A stretch of DNA of 57,242 nucleotides, taken from assembly GCF_004349065.1 (NCBI RefSeq), contig NZ_SMKZ01000045.1, positions 1 through 57,242 on the forward strand, written 5' to 3'. Below, one piece after another: positions 9,543-19,570 of the stretch. Each line of letters starts with the position of its first letter. Position 1 is the stretch's first letter. Made by a program: the position numbers and the translations under genes. Source of the DNA: Jiangella asiatica (GTDB taxonomy: Bacteria; Actinomycetota; Actinomycetes; Jiangellales; Jiangellaceae). Under the pieces are notes generated by a model, which did no database searches, had not been told where the DNA came from, and was given only the letters and a program-made list of their open reading frames with translations.

Positions 9543-9916
9543 TAGCGGGCCCCTCCCTTCGAACCGGCGGCCGCGGACAGCGACGCCTTGTCATCGACGA
9601 TGACGGTGATGTGGCACGTCCGCTTGTTGATGCGGCTGGCACGGCCATGCGCCCGCGGACGGAACCGCTTCATCGTCGGGCCGTCGTCCACGAAGGCCTG
9701 CGCGATGACGAGCGTCTCGCGCGGGGTCCCGGCGAGGTCGTCGGCGTTGGCGATCGCGCTCTCCAGCACCTTGCGCACCGGGACCGCGGCGGCCTGCGGC
9801 GCGAACTGCAGCAGCGCCGAAGCCTCGTCCGCGTCCATGCCACGGATCAGATCCACCACACGGCGCGCCTTGCTGGGCGTGACGCGCACGAACCGCGCCT
9901 GAGCCCTGGCTTCCAT
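9542..9916 (-). CDS. rplV: 50S ribosomal protein L22
   Basis: Its long beta-hairpin lines the exit tunnel. The 124-aa product has '[23 protein letters not shown]' and the hairpin '[22 protein letters not shown]'. The hairpin looks wild type, so no macrolide-resistance deletion is visible. Confidence 0.97.
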   Translation of the reverse strand: MEARAQARFVRVTPSKARRVVDLIRGMDADEASALLQFAPQAAAVPVRKVLESAIANADDLAGTPRETLVIAQAFVDDGPTMKRFRPRAHGRASRINKRTCHITVIVDDKASLSAAAGSKGGAR

Positions 9917-9949
9917 CGTTACTCCTCAGCTGTCACTTCGTGGTGGACG

Positions 9950-10231
9950 TCATCGGCGCCGGGCGCGACGGTCGTCCTTCTCGTGGCCCTTGAACGTGCG
10001 CGTCGGGGCGAACTCGCCGAGCTTGTGCCCGACCATCGCCTCGGTGACGAACACCGGGACGTGCTTGCGACCGTCGTGCACCGCGATGGTGTGGCCGATC
10101 ATGTCCGGCACGATCATCGAGCGACGGGACCAGGTCTTGATGACATTCTTGGTGCCCTTCTCGTTCTGAGCATCGACCTTCTTGGCCAGGTGCTCGTCGA
10201 CGAAGGGGCCCTTCTTCAGGCTGCGCGGCAT
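9950..10231 (-). CDS. rpsS: 30S ribosomal protein S19
   Basis: Head protein of the small subunit. The 93-aa sequence '[19 protein letters not shown]' and '[33 protein letters not shown]' is a textbook S19. It lies between rplB and rplV in the S10 operon. Confidence 0.98.
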   Translation of the reverse strand: MPRSLKKGPFVDEHLAKKVDAQNEKGTKNVIKTWSRRSMIVPDMIGHTIAVHDGRKHVPVFVTEAMVGHKLGEFAPTRTFKGHEKDDRRARRR

Positions 10232-10248
10232 CTGTTCTGACTCCCGAC

Positions 10249-11085
10249 TCAGCGCTTCTTGCCGGTCTTGCGGCGGCGGACGATCTGACGGTCACTGGGC
10301 TTGTTCTTCCGGCGGGTCCGCCCCTCGGGACGGCCATTCGGGTTGACCGGGTGGCGTCCACCGGAGGTCTTGCCCTCACCGCCACCGTGCGGGTGGTCGA
10401 CCGGGTTCATGGCGACACCGCGCACCGACGGGCGCTTGCCCTTCCAGCGCATCCGGCCGGCCTTGCCCCAGTTGATGTTCGACTGCTCGGCGTTGCCGAC
10501 CTCGCCGACGGTGGCGCGGCAGCGCACGTCGACGTTGCGGATCTCGCCGGAGGGCATGCGCAGCTGCGCCCAGGTGCCCTCCTTGGCGACCAGCTGCACG
10601 CTGGCGCCGGCGGACCGTGCGATCTTCGCGCCACCGCCGGGCCGCAGCTCGATGGCGTGGATGACCGTACCGACCGGGATGTTGCGCAGCGGCAGGTTGT
10701 TACCGGGCTTGATGTCGGCGGACGGACCCGCCTCGACCATGGCGCCCTGAGCCAGCCGGTACGGCGCGAGGATGTAGCGCTTCTCGCCGTCGGCGTAGTG
10801 CAGCAGCGCGATCCGCGAGGTGCGGTTCGGGTCGTACTCGATCTGCGCGACCTTCGCCGGCACGCCGTCCTTGTCGGCCCGGCGGAAGTCGATGACCCGG
10901 TACTGACGCTTGTGCCCGCCACCCTGGTGCCGCGTGGTGATCCGGCCGGAGTTGTTGCGCCCGCCCTTCTTGGGCAGCGGCCGCACCAGCGACTTCTCAG
11001 GCGTGGACCGGGTGACCTCGACGAAGTCGGCGACGCTGGAGCCACGCCGGCCCGGTGTCGTCGGCTTGTACTTACGGATTCCCAT
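10249..11085 (-). CDS. rplB: 50S ribosomal protein L2
   Basis: Needed for subunit association and peptidyl transfer. The 278-aa product begins '[15 protein letters not shown]' and has the conserved '[25 protein letters not shown]' loop containing the functionally important His. It has the normal length and operon position between rplW and rpsS. Confidence 0.98.
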   Translation of the reverse strand: MGIRKYKPTTPGRRGSSVADFVEVTRSTPEKSLVRPLPKKGGRNNSGRITTRHQGGGHKRQYRVIDFRRADKDGVPAKVAQIEYDPNRTSRIALLHYADGEKRYILAPYRLAQGAMVEAGPSADIKPGNNLPLRNIPVGTVIHAIELRPGGGAKIARSAGASVQLVAKEGTWAQLRMPSGEIRNVDVRCRATVGEVGNAEQSNINWGKAGRMRWKGKRPSVRGVAMNPVDHPHGGGEGKTSGGRHPVNPNGRPEGRTRRKNKPSDRQIVRRRKTGKKR

Positions 11086-11120
11086 TCGTCGTAACCTCGG
11101 TAACTCGTTCCGGCCGGCCG

Positions 11121-11426
11121 TCAGCCGACCGGGCCGGAGAAGATGTCGATGCGCTGACCCTCGGCCACCGTCACGATGGCCCGCTTGGTGTCGGGGCGCT
11201 TGCCCACGCCGAAGCGGGTGCGACGGCGCTTGCCCTGGCGGTTATGAGTGTTGACGCCGGTGACCTTGACGTTGAACACCTTCTCGACCGCGATCTTGAT
11301 CTCGGTCTTGTTGGCGTCGGGTGCGACGACGAAGGTGTACTTGTTCTCGTCGAGCAGGCCGTAGCTCTTCTCGGAGACGACCGGCACGATGAGGATGTCG
11401 CGCGGATCCTTGCGAATGGTGCTCAC
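11121..11426 (-). CDS. rplW: 50S ribosomal protein L23
   Basis: Exit-tunnel protein and docking site for trigger factor and SRP. The 101-aa sequence has '[26 protein letters not shown]' and '[29 protein letters not shown]'. The GTG start overlaps the rplD stop by 4 bp. Confidence 0.97.
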   Translation of the reverse strand: MSTIRKDPRDILIVPVVSEKSYGLLDENKYTFVVAPDANKTEIKIAVEKVFNVKVTGVNTHNRQGKRRRTRFGVGKRPDTKRAIVTVAEGQRIDIFSGPVG

Positions 11427-12072
11427 TTGGCGTCCTCCTCGGCGCTGGCCTTCTCCTTGCTGCCCAGGAACGCGTCCAGAGCACCCTGAGTGAAGACGAC
11501 GTCGTCGGCGCAGAGCACGTCGTAGGTGTTGAGCTGGTCGGCGACGATCAGGTGCACCTGCGGCGCGTTGCGCAGGCTCTTCACCGTCAGCTCGTCGCCA
11601 CGCTCGACGACGACCAGGACGTTCTTGCGCTCGGTCAGCGCGGCGATGGTCTTCAGTGCGGCCTTCGTGCTCGGGGCGTCGCCGTCGACGAAGCCGGTGA
11701 CCACGTGGACGCGACCGTGCGTGGCCCGGTCGGACAGCGCACCGCGAAGCGCGGCGGCCTTCATCTTCTTCGGCGTCCGCTGCGAGTAGTCGCGCGGCTG
11801 CGGGCCGTGCACCACGCCACCACCGGTGAACTGCGGCGCCCGGATCGAACCCTGACGGGCCCGGCCGGTGCCCTTCTGGCGGTAGGGCTTGGCGCCGCCG
11901 CCGGAGACCTCGGCGCGGGTCTTCGTCGAGTGCGTGCCCTGACGGGCCGCGGCCAGCTGGGCCACCACGACCTGGTGGATCAGCGGGACGTTGACCTGGA
12001 CCTCGAATATCGACGCTGGTAGCTCAACAGTGCTGTCGGTGCCGCCCTTGGGATTCAGAACGTCGACGGTGT

Positions 12073-12076
<4 letters not shown>
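11423..12076 (-). CDS. rplD: 50S ribosomal protein L4
   Basis: Large-subunit protein with a tunnel-lining loop ('[24 protein letters not shown]'), which looks wild type. The 217-aa length is normal. In enteric bacteria L4 represses the S10 operon through the leader; no such mechanism can be asserted here. The GTG start overlaps the rplC stop. Confidence 0.97.
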
Positions 12077-12747
<671 letters not shown>

Positions 12748-12761
12748 CGCTGACGCGTCCC

Positions 12762-13070
12762 TTAGAGCTTGATCTCGATGTCGACGCCGGCCGGCAGGTC
12801 GAGACGCATGAGCGAGTCGACGGTCTTCGGCGTGGGGTCGATGATGTCGATGAGCCGCTTGTGCGTACGCATCTCGAAGTGCTCGCGGCTGTCCTTGTAC
12901 TTGTGCGGCGACCGGATGACGCAGTACACGTTCTTCTCGGTAGGCAGCGGCACCGGGCCTGCGACCTGCGCACCCGTGCGCGTCACCGTGTCGACGATCT
13001 TCCGCGCCGACGTGTCGATGACCTCGTGGTCATAGGCCTTGAGCCGGATGCGGATCTTCTGTCCCGCCAT
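12762..13070 (-). CDS. rpsJ: 30S ribosomal protein S10
   Basis: Small-subunit head protein that also serves as NusE in transcription antitermination. The 102-aa sequence '[19 protein letters not shown]' with '[39 protein letters not shown]' is unmistakable. It is the first gene of the operon running to map, behind a leader of about 265 nt. Confidence 0.98.
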   Translation of the reverse strand: MAGQKIRIRLKAYDHEVIDTSARKIVDTVTRTGAQVAGPVPLPTEKNVYCVIRSPHKYKDSREHFEMRTHKRLIDIIDPTPKTVDSLMRLDLPAGVDIEIKL

Positions 13071-13140
13071 GGCTGCTTGTCGTCCTCACTCTTCGTACTG
13101 CTAAGACCCGATCTGAACCAACACTGAGCTGCTGCTCCGC

Positions 13141-13164
13141 CGACCCCCGCGGTCGGGCGTGTCG
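13141..13164 (-). promoter_or_regulatory. 24-nt leader element shared by rpsJ and rpsL leaders (rpsJ copy)
   Basis: The 24 bases are identical to 18028-18051, in the same orientation relative to the downstream gene. On the RNA the core folds as CGACC-GCGGG-GGTCG. Here it begins 71 nt upstream of the rpsJ start codon. Confidence 0.7.
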
Positions 13165-13343
13165 CGCCGCGCGGCGAAACACGCCCGCGGCGAACACGCT
13201 GGTCATCGGGGTTAGACGGCCGGGCACGGCCACGCCCTGAGGGGCACTGCCGACCCATCGGAGTTCTTCGTCACCGGGCCCGGCTCCATAGCCGGTCCCC
13301 GCACGCATGGTGCAGACGTCGCCCTCCGCCGAGCAACCTGAAC

Positions 13344-13373
13344 AGTATGCCAGATCAGATTGGCTGGGGCCAA
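13344..13373 (-). promoter_or_regulatory. Probable S10-operon promoter
   Basis: On the minus strand, -35 TTGGCC (13368-13373) and -10 CATACT (13344-13349) are separated by 18 bp. A perfect inverted repeat ATTGGC-TGGG-GCCAAT (13360-13375) overlaps the -35. The transcript would start near 13337. Confidence 0.55.
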
Positions 13374-13508
13374 TCCTGGAAGGTCATGCAAGAACCGTCG
13401 GGCGACGGTGGGCCGAAGGTCCACCTGAGCCCTCGGTCCGGGCCTGATGTCGACCGGGGAGAGTTCGCGACCCTTGCATGACCCGACTTCTGAACTGGAC
13501 TGCGGTAC

Positions 13509-13534
13509 GAGGGGCGACCGGTCGGCCGCCCCTC
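13509..13534 (-). terminator. Hairpin after tuf
   Basis: An 8-bp stem GAGGGGCG / CGCCCCTC (13509-13516 with 13527-13534) lies 12 bp after the tuf stop. There is no U-run, as is common for high-G+C terminators. It probably ends or trims the str operon transcript. Confidence 0.55.
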
Positions 13535-13545
13535 GCCCTGTCGAA

Positions 13546-14742
13546 CTACTTGAGGATCTTGGTGACGTTGCCGGCACCAACGGTCCGGCCACCCTCACGG
13601 ATGGCGAACTTCAGGCCCTCGTCCATGGCCACCGGCTGGATCAGCTCGACGGACATGCTGGTGTTGTCGCCCGGCATGACCATCTCGGTGCCCTCGGGCA
13701 GCGTGACGACGCCGGTGACGTCCGTGGTCCGGAAGTAGAACTGCGGACGGTAGTTGTTGAAGAACGGCGTGTGACGCCCACCCTCGTCCTTGGACAGGAT
13801 GTAGACCTGCGCCTCGAAGTTGGTGTGCGGGGTGTTGGTGCCCGGCTTCACGGCCACCATGCCACGCTCGACGTCCTCGCGCTTGGTACCGCGCAGCAGC
13901 AGACCGACGTTCTCACCGGCCCGGGCCTCGTCGAGGGTCTTCCGGAACATCTCGACCGCGGTGACCGTGGTCTTCTGCGCCGGGCCCGGACGGATGCCGA
14001 CGAGCTCGACCTCCTCGTTGGCCTTGAGCACACCACGCTCGACACGACCGGTCACGACGGTGCCGCGGCCGGTGATGGTGAAGACGTCCTCGATCGGCAT
14101 CAGGAACGGCTTGTCGGTCTCACGCACCGGGTCCGGCACGTTCTCGTCGACGGCCTCCATGAGGTCCTCGACGGTCTTGACCCACTCCGCGTCGCCCTCG
14201 AGCGCCTTGAGCGCCGAGACCTTGATGACCGGGACGTCGTCGCCCGGGAACTCGTACTCGGAGAGCAGCTCGCGGACCTCGAGCTCGACGAGCTCCAGGA
14301 TCTCCTCGTCGTCCACCATGTCGGCCTTGTTGAGCGCCACCAGGATGTACGGCACGCCGACCTGACGGGCCAGCAGCACGTGCTCCTTGGTCTGCGGCAT
14401 CGGGCCGTCCGTGGCGGCGACCACGAGGATCGCGCCGTCCATCTGCGCCGCGCCGGTGATCATGTTCTTGATGTAGTCGGCGTGACCGGGAGCGTCGACG
14501 TGCGCGTAGTGGCGCTTGTCCGTCTGGTACTCCACGTGCGCGATGTTGATGGTGATGCCGCGCTGCTTCTCTTCCGGGGCCTTGTCGATGTCATCGAACG
14601 GAGTGGCCTCGTTCAGCTCCGGATACTTCTCGTGCAGCACCTTGGTGATGGCAGCCGTCAGAGTGGTCTTGCCGTGGTCGACGTGACCGATGGTGCCAAT
14701 GTTGACGTGCGGCTTGGTCCGCTCGAACTTCGCCTTAGCCAC
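13546..14742 (-). CDS. tuf: Elongation factor Tu
   Basis: GTPase that delivers aminoacyl-tRNA to the ribosome. It starts at GTG 14742 after AGGAGG. The 398-aa product has G1 GHVDHGKT (residues 19-26), 'DAPGHADY' and 'NKADM', with the effector segment '[13 protein letters not shown]'. It is the last gene of the str operon, 119 bp after fusA, and may have its own promoter. Confidence 0.99.
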   Translation of the reverse strand: MAKAKFERTKPHVNIGTIGHVDHGKTTLTAAITKVLHEKYPELNEATPFDDIDKAPEEKQRGITINIAHVEYQTDKRHYAHVDAPGHADYIKNMITGAAQMDGAILVVAATDGPMPQTKEHVLLARQVGVPYILVALNKADMVDDEEILELVELEVRELLSEYEFPGDDVPVIKVSALKALEGDAEWVKTVEDLMEAVDENVPDPVRETDKPFLMPIEDVFTITGRGTVVTGRVERGVLKANEEVELVGIRPGPAQKTTVTAVEMFRKTLDEARAGENVGLLLRGTKREDVERGMVAVKPGTNTPHTNFEAQVYILSKDEGGRHTPFFNNYRPQFYFRTTDVTGVVTLPEGTEMVMPGDNTSMSVELIQPVAMDEGLKFAIREGGRTVGAGNVTKILK

Positions 14743-14861
14743 TGTGGGGTCCTCCTGTTGGGACTTCGTACGTTGCCGATTCCCGCTGTGCGGTGTGTTC
14801 GGCTGTCGTTATTTCGGTCGGGTTATCTCGATGGTGCAGCCGAGCCGAAGCTCCGCAGAGA

Positions 14862-16967
14862 TTACTCTCCCCGGACCTTCTTGATGATCTCTTCCGCCAC
14901 GTTCTTGGGAACCTCGGCGTAGGAGTCGAACTGCATCGAGTAGCTGGCCCGGCCCTGGGTCTTGCTGCGGAGGTCACCGACGTAGCCGAACATCTCCGAC
15001 AGCGGGACCAGCGCCTTGACGATGCGCTGGCCGGCACGTTCCTCCATGGCCTGGATCTGACCACGGCGGGAGTTGAGGTCACCGATGACTTCACCCATGT
15101 AGTCCTCGGGCGTGGACACCTCGACCTCGAAAATCGGCTCGAGCAGCACCGGGTCGGCGCGCCGAGCAGCTTCCTTGAACGCCATCGAACCGGCGATCTT
15201 GAACGCCAGCTCCGACGAGTCGACGTCGTGGTACGCGCCGTCCTGCAGCGTGACCTTGACGTCCACCAGCGGGTAGCCGGCGACGACACCGAACTCCATG
15301 GCCTCCTGGCAGCCCTCGTCCACGGCGGGGATGTACTCCCGCGGGATGCGGCCACCGGTAACGGCGTTGACGAACTCGTAACCTCCGTCGCCGTCGCCGC
15401 CGGTCGGCTCGATGTCGATGATGACGCGGCCGAACTGGCCCGAGCCACCGGTCTGCTTCTTGTGCGTGTACTCGACCTTCTCCACCTTGCGGCGGATGGT
15501 CTCGCGGTAGGCCACCTGCGGCTTACCGACGTTGGCCTCGACCTTGAACTCGCGCTTCATGCGGTCGACGAGGATCTCCAGGTGCAGCTCGCCCATCCCG
15601 GAGATGATCGTCTGACCGGTGTCCTCGTCGGTGCGCACCTGGAAGGTGGGGTCCTCGTCGGCCAGCCGCTGGATGGCGGTGCCGAGCTTCTCCTGGTCGC
15701 TCTTCGTCTTCGGCTCGATGGCGACGGAGATGACCGGCGCCGGGAACTTCATCGACTCCAGGATGACCGGCTTGGCCGAGTCGGACAGCGTGTCACCGGT
15801 GGTGGTGTTCTTGAGACCCATCACCGCGACGATCTGGCCGGCGCTGGCTTTCTCGATCTCCTCACGCTTGTTCGCGTGCATCCGGTAGATCTTGCCGATG
15901 CGCTCCTTGTTGCCCTTGGTGCTGTTGAGCACCTGGGTACCGGCGGTCAGCGTGCCCGAGTAGACCCGGACGAACGTGAGCTTGCCGAGGTGCGGGTCGG
16001 CCATGATCTTGAACGCCAGCGACGACAGCGGGGCGTCCTCGTTCGGGTCGCGCGTGAGGATCTCGTCCTCGTTGTCGACCGCGTGGCCCTCGACCGAGCC
16101 GATGTCCAGCGGCGACGGCAGGTACCGCACGACGGCGTCGAGCATGGGCTGCACGCCCTTGTTCTTGAACGCCGAGCCGGTCAGCACCGGGGTCAGGTTG
16201 CCGGCGATGGTGGCCCGGCGGATCGCGGCGATCAACTCGTCGCGGTCGGGCTCCTTGCCGTCGAGGTAGAGCTCCATCATCGCCTCGTCGTTCTCGGCGA
16301 GGGTCTCGAGCAGCCGGTCGCGCCACTCCTGGGCGGCCTCGATGTGGGTGTCGGGGATGTCGACGGTGTCGTACATCTCGCCCAGCGGCGTCTCGGCCGA
16401 CCAGACCAGGGCCTTCATGTCAACCAGGTCGACCAGGCCGCGGAAGTCGGCCTCGGCGCCGATCGGCAGCTGCAGGACCAGCGGGGTGGCCTTCAGCCGC
16501 GACACGATCATGTCGACGCAGCGGTGGAACTCCGCGCCGGTGCGGTCGAGCTTGTTGATGAAGCAGATACGCGGGACACCGTACTTGTTGGCCTGGTGCC
16601 AGACGGTCTCCGACTGCGGCTCCACACCAGCGACGCCGTCGAACACGGCCACCGCGCCGTCCAGGACGCGCAGCGACCGCTCGACCTCGACGGTGAAGTC
16701 GACGTGGCCGGGCGTGTCGATGATGTTGATGGTGTGGTCGTCCCACTCACAGGTGGTCGCGGCCGAGGTGATGGTGATGCCGCGTTCCTGCTCCTGCTCC
16801 ATCCAGTCCATGGTGGCAGCGCCATCGTGGACCTCACCGATCTTGTAGTTGATACCGGTGTAGTACAGGATCCGCTCGGTGGTGGTGGTCTTGCCGGCGT
16901 CGATGTGGGCCATGATGCCGATGTTGCGGACCTTGGCCAGATCGAGCTTGCGGAGGTCGGTCGCCAT
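14862..16967 (-). CDS. fusA: Elongation factor G
   Basis: Translocase GTPase of elongation, also used in ribosome recycling. The 701-aa product has G1 AHIDAGKT (residues 20-27), 'DTPGHVDF' and 'NKLDRTG', with the full set of five domains by length. It is the classical single-copy str-operon form, 53 bp after rpsG. Confidence 0.99.
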   Translation of the reverse strand: MATDLRKLDLAKVRNIGIMAHIDAGKTTTTERILYYTGINYKIGEVHDGAATMDWMEQEQERGITITSAATTCEWDDHTINIIDTPGHVDFTVEVERSLRVLDGAVAVFDGVAGVEPQSETVWHQANKYGVPRICFINKLDRTGAEFHRCVDMIVSRLKATPLVLQLPIGAEADFRGLVDLVDMKALVWSAETPLGEMYDTVDIPDTHIEAAQEWRDRLLETLAENDEAMMELYLDGKEPDRDELIAAIRRATIAGNLTPVLTGSAFKNKGVQPMLDAVVRYLPSPLDIGSVEGHAVDNEDEILTRDPNEDAPLSSLAFKIMADPHLGKLTFVRVYSGTLTAGTQVLNSTKGNKERIGKIYRMHANKREEIEKASAGQIVAVMGLKNTTTGDTLSDSAKPVILESMKFPAPVISVAIEPKTKSDQEKLGTAIQRLADEDPTFQVRTDEDTGQTIISGMGELHLEILVDRMKREFKVEANVGKPQVAYRETIRRKVEKVEYTHKKQTGGSGQFGRVIIDIEPTGGDGDGGYEFVNAVTGGRIPREYIPAVDEGCQEAMEFGVVAGYPLVDVKVTLQDGAYHDVDSSELAFKIAGSMAFKEAARRADPVLLEPIFEVEVSTPEDYMGEVIGDLNSRRGQIQAMEERAGQRIVKALVPLSEMFGYVGDLRSKTQGRASYSMQFDSYAEVPKNVAEEIIKKVRGE

Positions 16968-17020
16968 GTTCGTGCGTTCGCTTCCTTAGGTGTGGTCTCG
17001 TCGACTCAGCCGCTGACGAA

Positions 17021-17491
17021 CTACCAGCGGTAGTGTGCGAAGGCCTTGTTCGACTCGGCCATCTTGTGGGTGTCCTCGCGCCGCTTCACGCTGGCGCCAA
17101 GGCCGTTGGAGGCGTCGAGGATCTCGTTCATGAGGCGCTCCGTCATGGTCTTCTCACGACGGGCGCGGGAGTAGCTGACCAGCCAGCGCAGGGCCAGTGT
17201 GGTGCTGCGGCCGGCGCGCACCTCGATCGGCACCTGGTAGGTCGCGCCACCGACGCGGCGGCTGCGGACCTCGAGGGTCGGCTTGACGTTGTCGAGCGCA
17301 CGCTTCAGGGTGACGACGGGGTCCGTGCCGGTCTTCTCCCGGCAGCCCTCGAGGGCGCCGTGGACGATGCTCTCGGCGACGGACTTCTTTCCGTCGACGA
17401 GGACCTTGTTGACCAGCTGGGTGACCAGCGGCGAGCCGTAGACCGGGTCGACGACGACCGGTCGCTTGGGTGCTGGGCCCTTGCGCGGCAT
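17021..17491 (-). CDS. rpsG: 30S ribosomal protein S7
   Basis: Nucleates assembly of the small-subunit head. The 156-aa product begins '[20 protein letters not shown]' and contains '[26 protein letters not shown]'. It sits 55 bp after rpsL. Confidence 0.98.
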   Translation of the reverse strand: MPRKGPAPKRPVVVDPVYGSPLVTQLVNKVLVDGKKSVAESIVHGALEGCREKTGTDPVVTLKRALDNVKPTLEVRSRRVGGATYQVPIEVRAGRSTTLALRWLVSYSRARREKTMTERLMNEILDASNGLGASVKRREDTHKMAESNKAFAHYRW

Positions 17492-17546
17492 CAGAAGTTC
17501 TCCTTAGCGCTGCTACGACTGCTGGAGCCAATCTTGGGGCGCGACA

Positions 17547-17921
17547 TCAGCTCTTCTCCTTCTTCGCGCCGTACCGGCTGCGTGCCTGCTTGCGGTTCTT
17601 GACGCCCTGGGTGTCGAGCGAGCCGCGGATGATCTTGTAACGAACGCCGGGCAGGTCCTTCACTCGGCCGCCGCGCACGAGCACCATGGAGTGCTCCTGC
17701 AGGTTGTGGCCGACGCCCGGGATGTACGCGGTGACCTCGATCTGGCTGGTCAACTTGACGCGGGCGACCTTGCGAAGCGCCGAGTTCGGCTTCTTCGGGG
17801 TGGTGGTGTACACACGGGTGCACACGCCGCGCCGCTGCGGGCTGCCCTTGAGCGCCGGGGTCTTGTTCTTGGCGACCTTGTCCTGGCGGCCCTTGCGGAC
17901 CAACTGCTGGATCGTAGGCAC
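17547..17921 (-). CDS. rpsL: 30S ribosomal protein S12
   Basis: Decoding-centre protein. It starts at GTG 17921 ('[15 protein letters not shown]'). The streptomycin-relevant lysines in '[13 protein letters not shown]' and '[12 protein letters not shown]' are wild type. It is the first gene of the str operon, with a leader of about 245 nt. Confidence 0.98.
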   Translation of the reverse strand: MPTIQQLVRKGRQDKVAKNKTPALKGSPQRRGVCTRVYTTTPKKPNSALRKVARVKLTSQIEVTAYIPGVGHNLQEHSMVLVRGGRVKDLPGVRYKIIRGSLDTQGVKNRKQARSRYGAKKEKS

Positions 17922-18027
17922 TACGTCTCCGTGTCCTCTGCTGTGTCGAACTGCCTCGACTCGTCTGGTTTCCGGGGTTCACACCGCTCGCTCGCCGATG
18001 TCGGCGCAGGTCACGGGCGCCTTGACG

Positions 18028-18051
18028 CGACCCCCGCGGTCGGGCGTGTCG
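18028..18051 (-). promoter_or_regulatory. 24-nt leader element shared by rpsJ and rpsL leaders (rpsL copy)
   Basis: Identical over 24 bases to 13141-13164. It begins 107 nt upstream of the rpsL start codon. The sequences around the two copies differ, so the identity is confined to the element. Confidence 0.7.
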
Positions 18052-18173
18052 GCCCGGTCCCACGCCGCACGATCAGGCTCCCGATCGGTGTGGTCGGTTG
18101 ATCTGTCCGGTATGCGCCCGCGTCTGACGCTAGGCGCGCCGGATTGCCCGGAGCAGTCCAGGCACGAAGACTG

Positions 18174-18203
18174 AGGTTACCTGGTCAAGGGGACCCAGGT
18201 CAA
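18174..18203 (-). promoter_or_regulatory. Probable str-operon (rpsL) promoter
   Basis: On the minus strand, -35 TTGACC (18198-18203) and -10 TAACCT (18174-18179) are 18 bp apart. A second TTGACC lies inside the spacer (18183-18188), so the -35 region is partly duplicated. The transcript would start near 18167. The remaining divergent spacer up to 18371 shows no clear promoter for the ADP-ribosyltransferase cassette. Confidence 0.55.
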
Positions 18204-18371
18204 AGTGGGCGCCTCCCGAGAACCGGGGCGCCTTGAAGGCAAGATATCCCACCCCCGCCGCTGGGTCACGCCCGCGCGCCGCGAGACGCCATGCCGGTTT
18301 CGGCGCGGGGCTCGCCGACGCACCCCGCCGGCCGGTGTCACAGCGGCCGCCACGCACCCACCTACAGGGCC

Positions 18372-19304
18372 ATGAAGCGCTCAGCCGGCACGGGGCGGCC
18401 CGGCTCCGTCCGATCGTCGGTCGACGCGCTCACGCGCCTGTCCGAGGCCACCTGCGACGAGTTCGACCGGCTGAGCCGCGGCATTCGGGCCGACGTCGCA
18501 CGGATCGCCGGCGTGATCGGTGCCGCCCCTGCCGGCCCGCTCGTTCACGACGCCGCCCTGCGCCAGCTCGGTACCGAGCTGGCGCGCCTGGTCGACGGCG
18601 CCCGCGACCAGGTCGGTGCTGCCATCGGCGCCGAGATCGGCGCCCTGGCGGCGCTGCTCGGACCGGCCGGCGTCGCGGTCGCGGGCACCGCGCCCACGAC
18701 GGACGTCGCCCCGTCCGCTCGCACCGCGACCGCCGAGGCGCCGCCGCTGCCTGAGCTCGACGACATCGCCGCTCCCAAGGGCACGCGCCAGTGGGCCGAG
18801 GCCGTCGCCGAGCGCTACCCCCGGCTCACCGCCGACGAGGTGCTGGCCATCCATGCCTACACGACCGTACGCGGCGTGGACCGCATCAACGGGCACCTGC
18901 GAGCACCCGAGCAGACGCCGGCGGCCGACCGCGACGAGATCGAGACGCTGGCCGCCCACGCCGTCGCCGGCCTCACCGCGCTGCCCGCCAGCCCTGGGGT
19001 CACGTTCCGCGGCACTGGCCTGCCCGACCACGTCCTGGCCCGCTGGGAGCGAGGCAGCGTGGTCGCCGACCCCGCGTTCCTCAGCTCGTCGGCGAACCGC
19101 GCCGTCGCCGAGAGCTTCCGCGGCGGCAGGAACGCGCTCATCACCATCGTCGGGCGCACCGGCGTCGACGTGCGGAAGCTGTCGCAGTTCGGGCACGAGT
19201 CGGAGATCCTCTTCCGCCCGGACACGCCGTTTCGGGTCCTGAGCCGAAGGTGGGACCATACGGTGGGTTGTTGGCGGATTCGAGTCGAGGAGATCACCGC
19301 ATGA
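18372..19304 (+). CDS. ADP-ribosyltransferase exoenzyme-type protein (R-S-E class)
   Basis: The C-terminal ~150 residues match the clostridial-toxin-type ADP-ribosyltransferase fold, which transfers ADP-ribose from NAD to a target. The helical lobe 'DEVLAIHAYTT..DRINGHLR' is followed by the catalytic Arg in 'VTFRGTG' (R213), the Ser motif 'FLSSS' (S238-S240) and the ExE motif 'HESEILF' (E276, E278). ExE suggests an arginine-directed enzyme. The first ~130 residues are helix-rich and unassigned. No signal peptide or membrane segment is seen. The ATG at 18372 gives 310 aa; an in-frame ATG at 18291 would add 27 P/R/H-rich residues. It is the first gene of a cassette divergent from rpsL and overlaps the next gene as ATGA. 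Target and function are unknown. Confidence 0.85.
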   Translation: MKRSAGTGRPGSVRSSVDALTRLSEATCDEFDRLSRGIRADVARIAGVIGAAPAGPLVHDAALRQLGTELARLVDGARDQVGAAIGAEIGALAALLGPAGVAVAGTAPTTDVAPSARTATAEAPPLPELDDIAAPKGTRQWAEAVAERYPRLTADEVLAIHAYTTVRGVDRINGHLRAPEQTPAADRDEIETLAAHAVAGLTALPASPGVTFRGTGLPDHVLARWERGSVVADPAFLSSSANRAVAESFRGGRNALITIVGRTGVDVRKLSQFGHESEILFRPDTPFRVLSRRWDHTVGCWRIRVEEITA

Positions 19305-19570
19305 GCTTCGACTGGGACGAGTACGACAAGCTCAGTGACGAGGAGAAGGCCGCGTACCTCGACACGGTCGAGGACGCGGCGCTGGAGGCGTCGCAGGGCG
19401 AGACGTTCCCCCCTGGCGCACTCGGGCTGGAGAAGGGCCGCCACCCGGAGGGTCTCGACCTGGTCGGCTACGAGAAGCCCGACGGGACCATCCACTACTA
19501 CACCGAGGACGAGAAGCGGGCGCTCTCCGCCGACGACCAGCAGGACGCCGACGACGAGGACTCCGCATGA
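19301..19570 (+). CDS. Small acidic protein between two ADP-ribosyltransferase-like genes
   Basis: 89 aa, strongly acidic (starts MSFDWDEYDKLSDEE, ends in a D/E run DADDEDSA), with no recognised domain, signal or membrane segment. The middle holds 'GYEKPDGTIHYYTEDEKRAL'. The start at 19301 is set by a GAGGAG site and an ATGA overlap with the upstream gene; its own stop overlaps the start of the next gene in the same way. Position and acidity suggest an immunity protein, antitoxin or adaptor for one of the flanking ADP-ribosyltransferase-like proteins, but nothing in the sequence proves it. Confidence 0.8.
   Translation: MSFDWDEYDKLSDEEKAAYLDTVEDAALEASQGETFPPGALGLEKGRHPEGLDLVGYEKPDGTIHYYTEDEKRALSADDQQDADDEDSA

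Larger units (their letters stand above)
13071..13545 (-). promoter_or_regulatory. tuf-rpsJ intergenic region: S10-operon promoter and leader
   Basis: These 475 bases contain, in order of minus-strand transcription, the tuf hairpin (13509-13534), a sigma-A-like promoter (13344-13373) and a leader of about 265 nt. The leader holds the 24-nt element shared with the rpsL leader (13141-13164) and an inverted pair at 13154-13162 / 13180-13188 (CGGGCGTGT / ACACGCCCG). No credible protein gene was seen here. Confidence 0.6.

Noticed and set aside
18205-18371. Promoter for the ADP-ribosyltransferase cassette
   Set aside because: TTGAAG near 18232 has no -10-like element at a fitting distance. The start of the cassette transcript cannot be placed from sequence.
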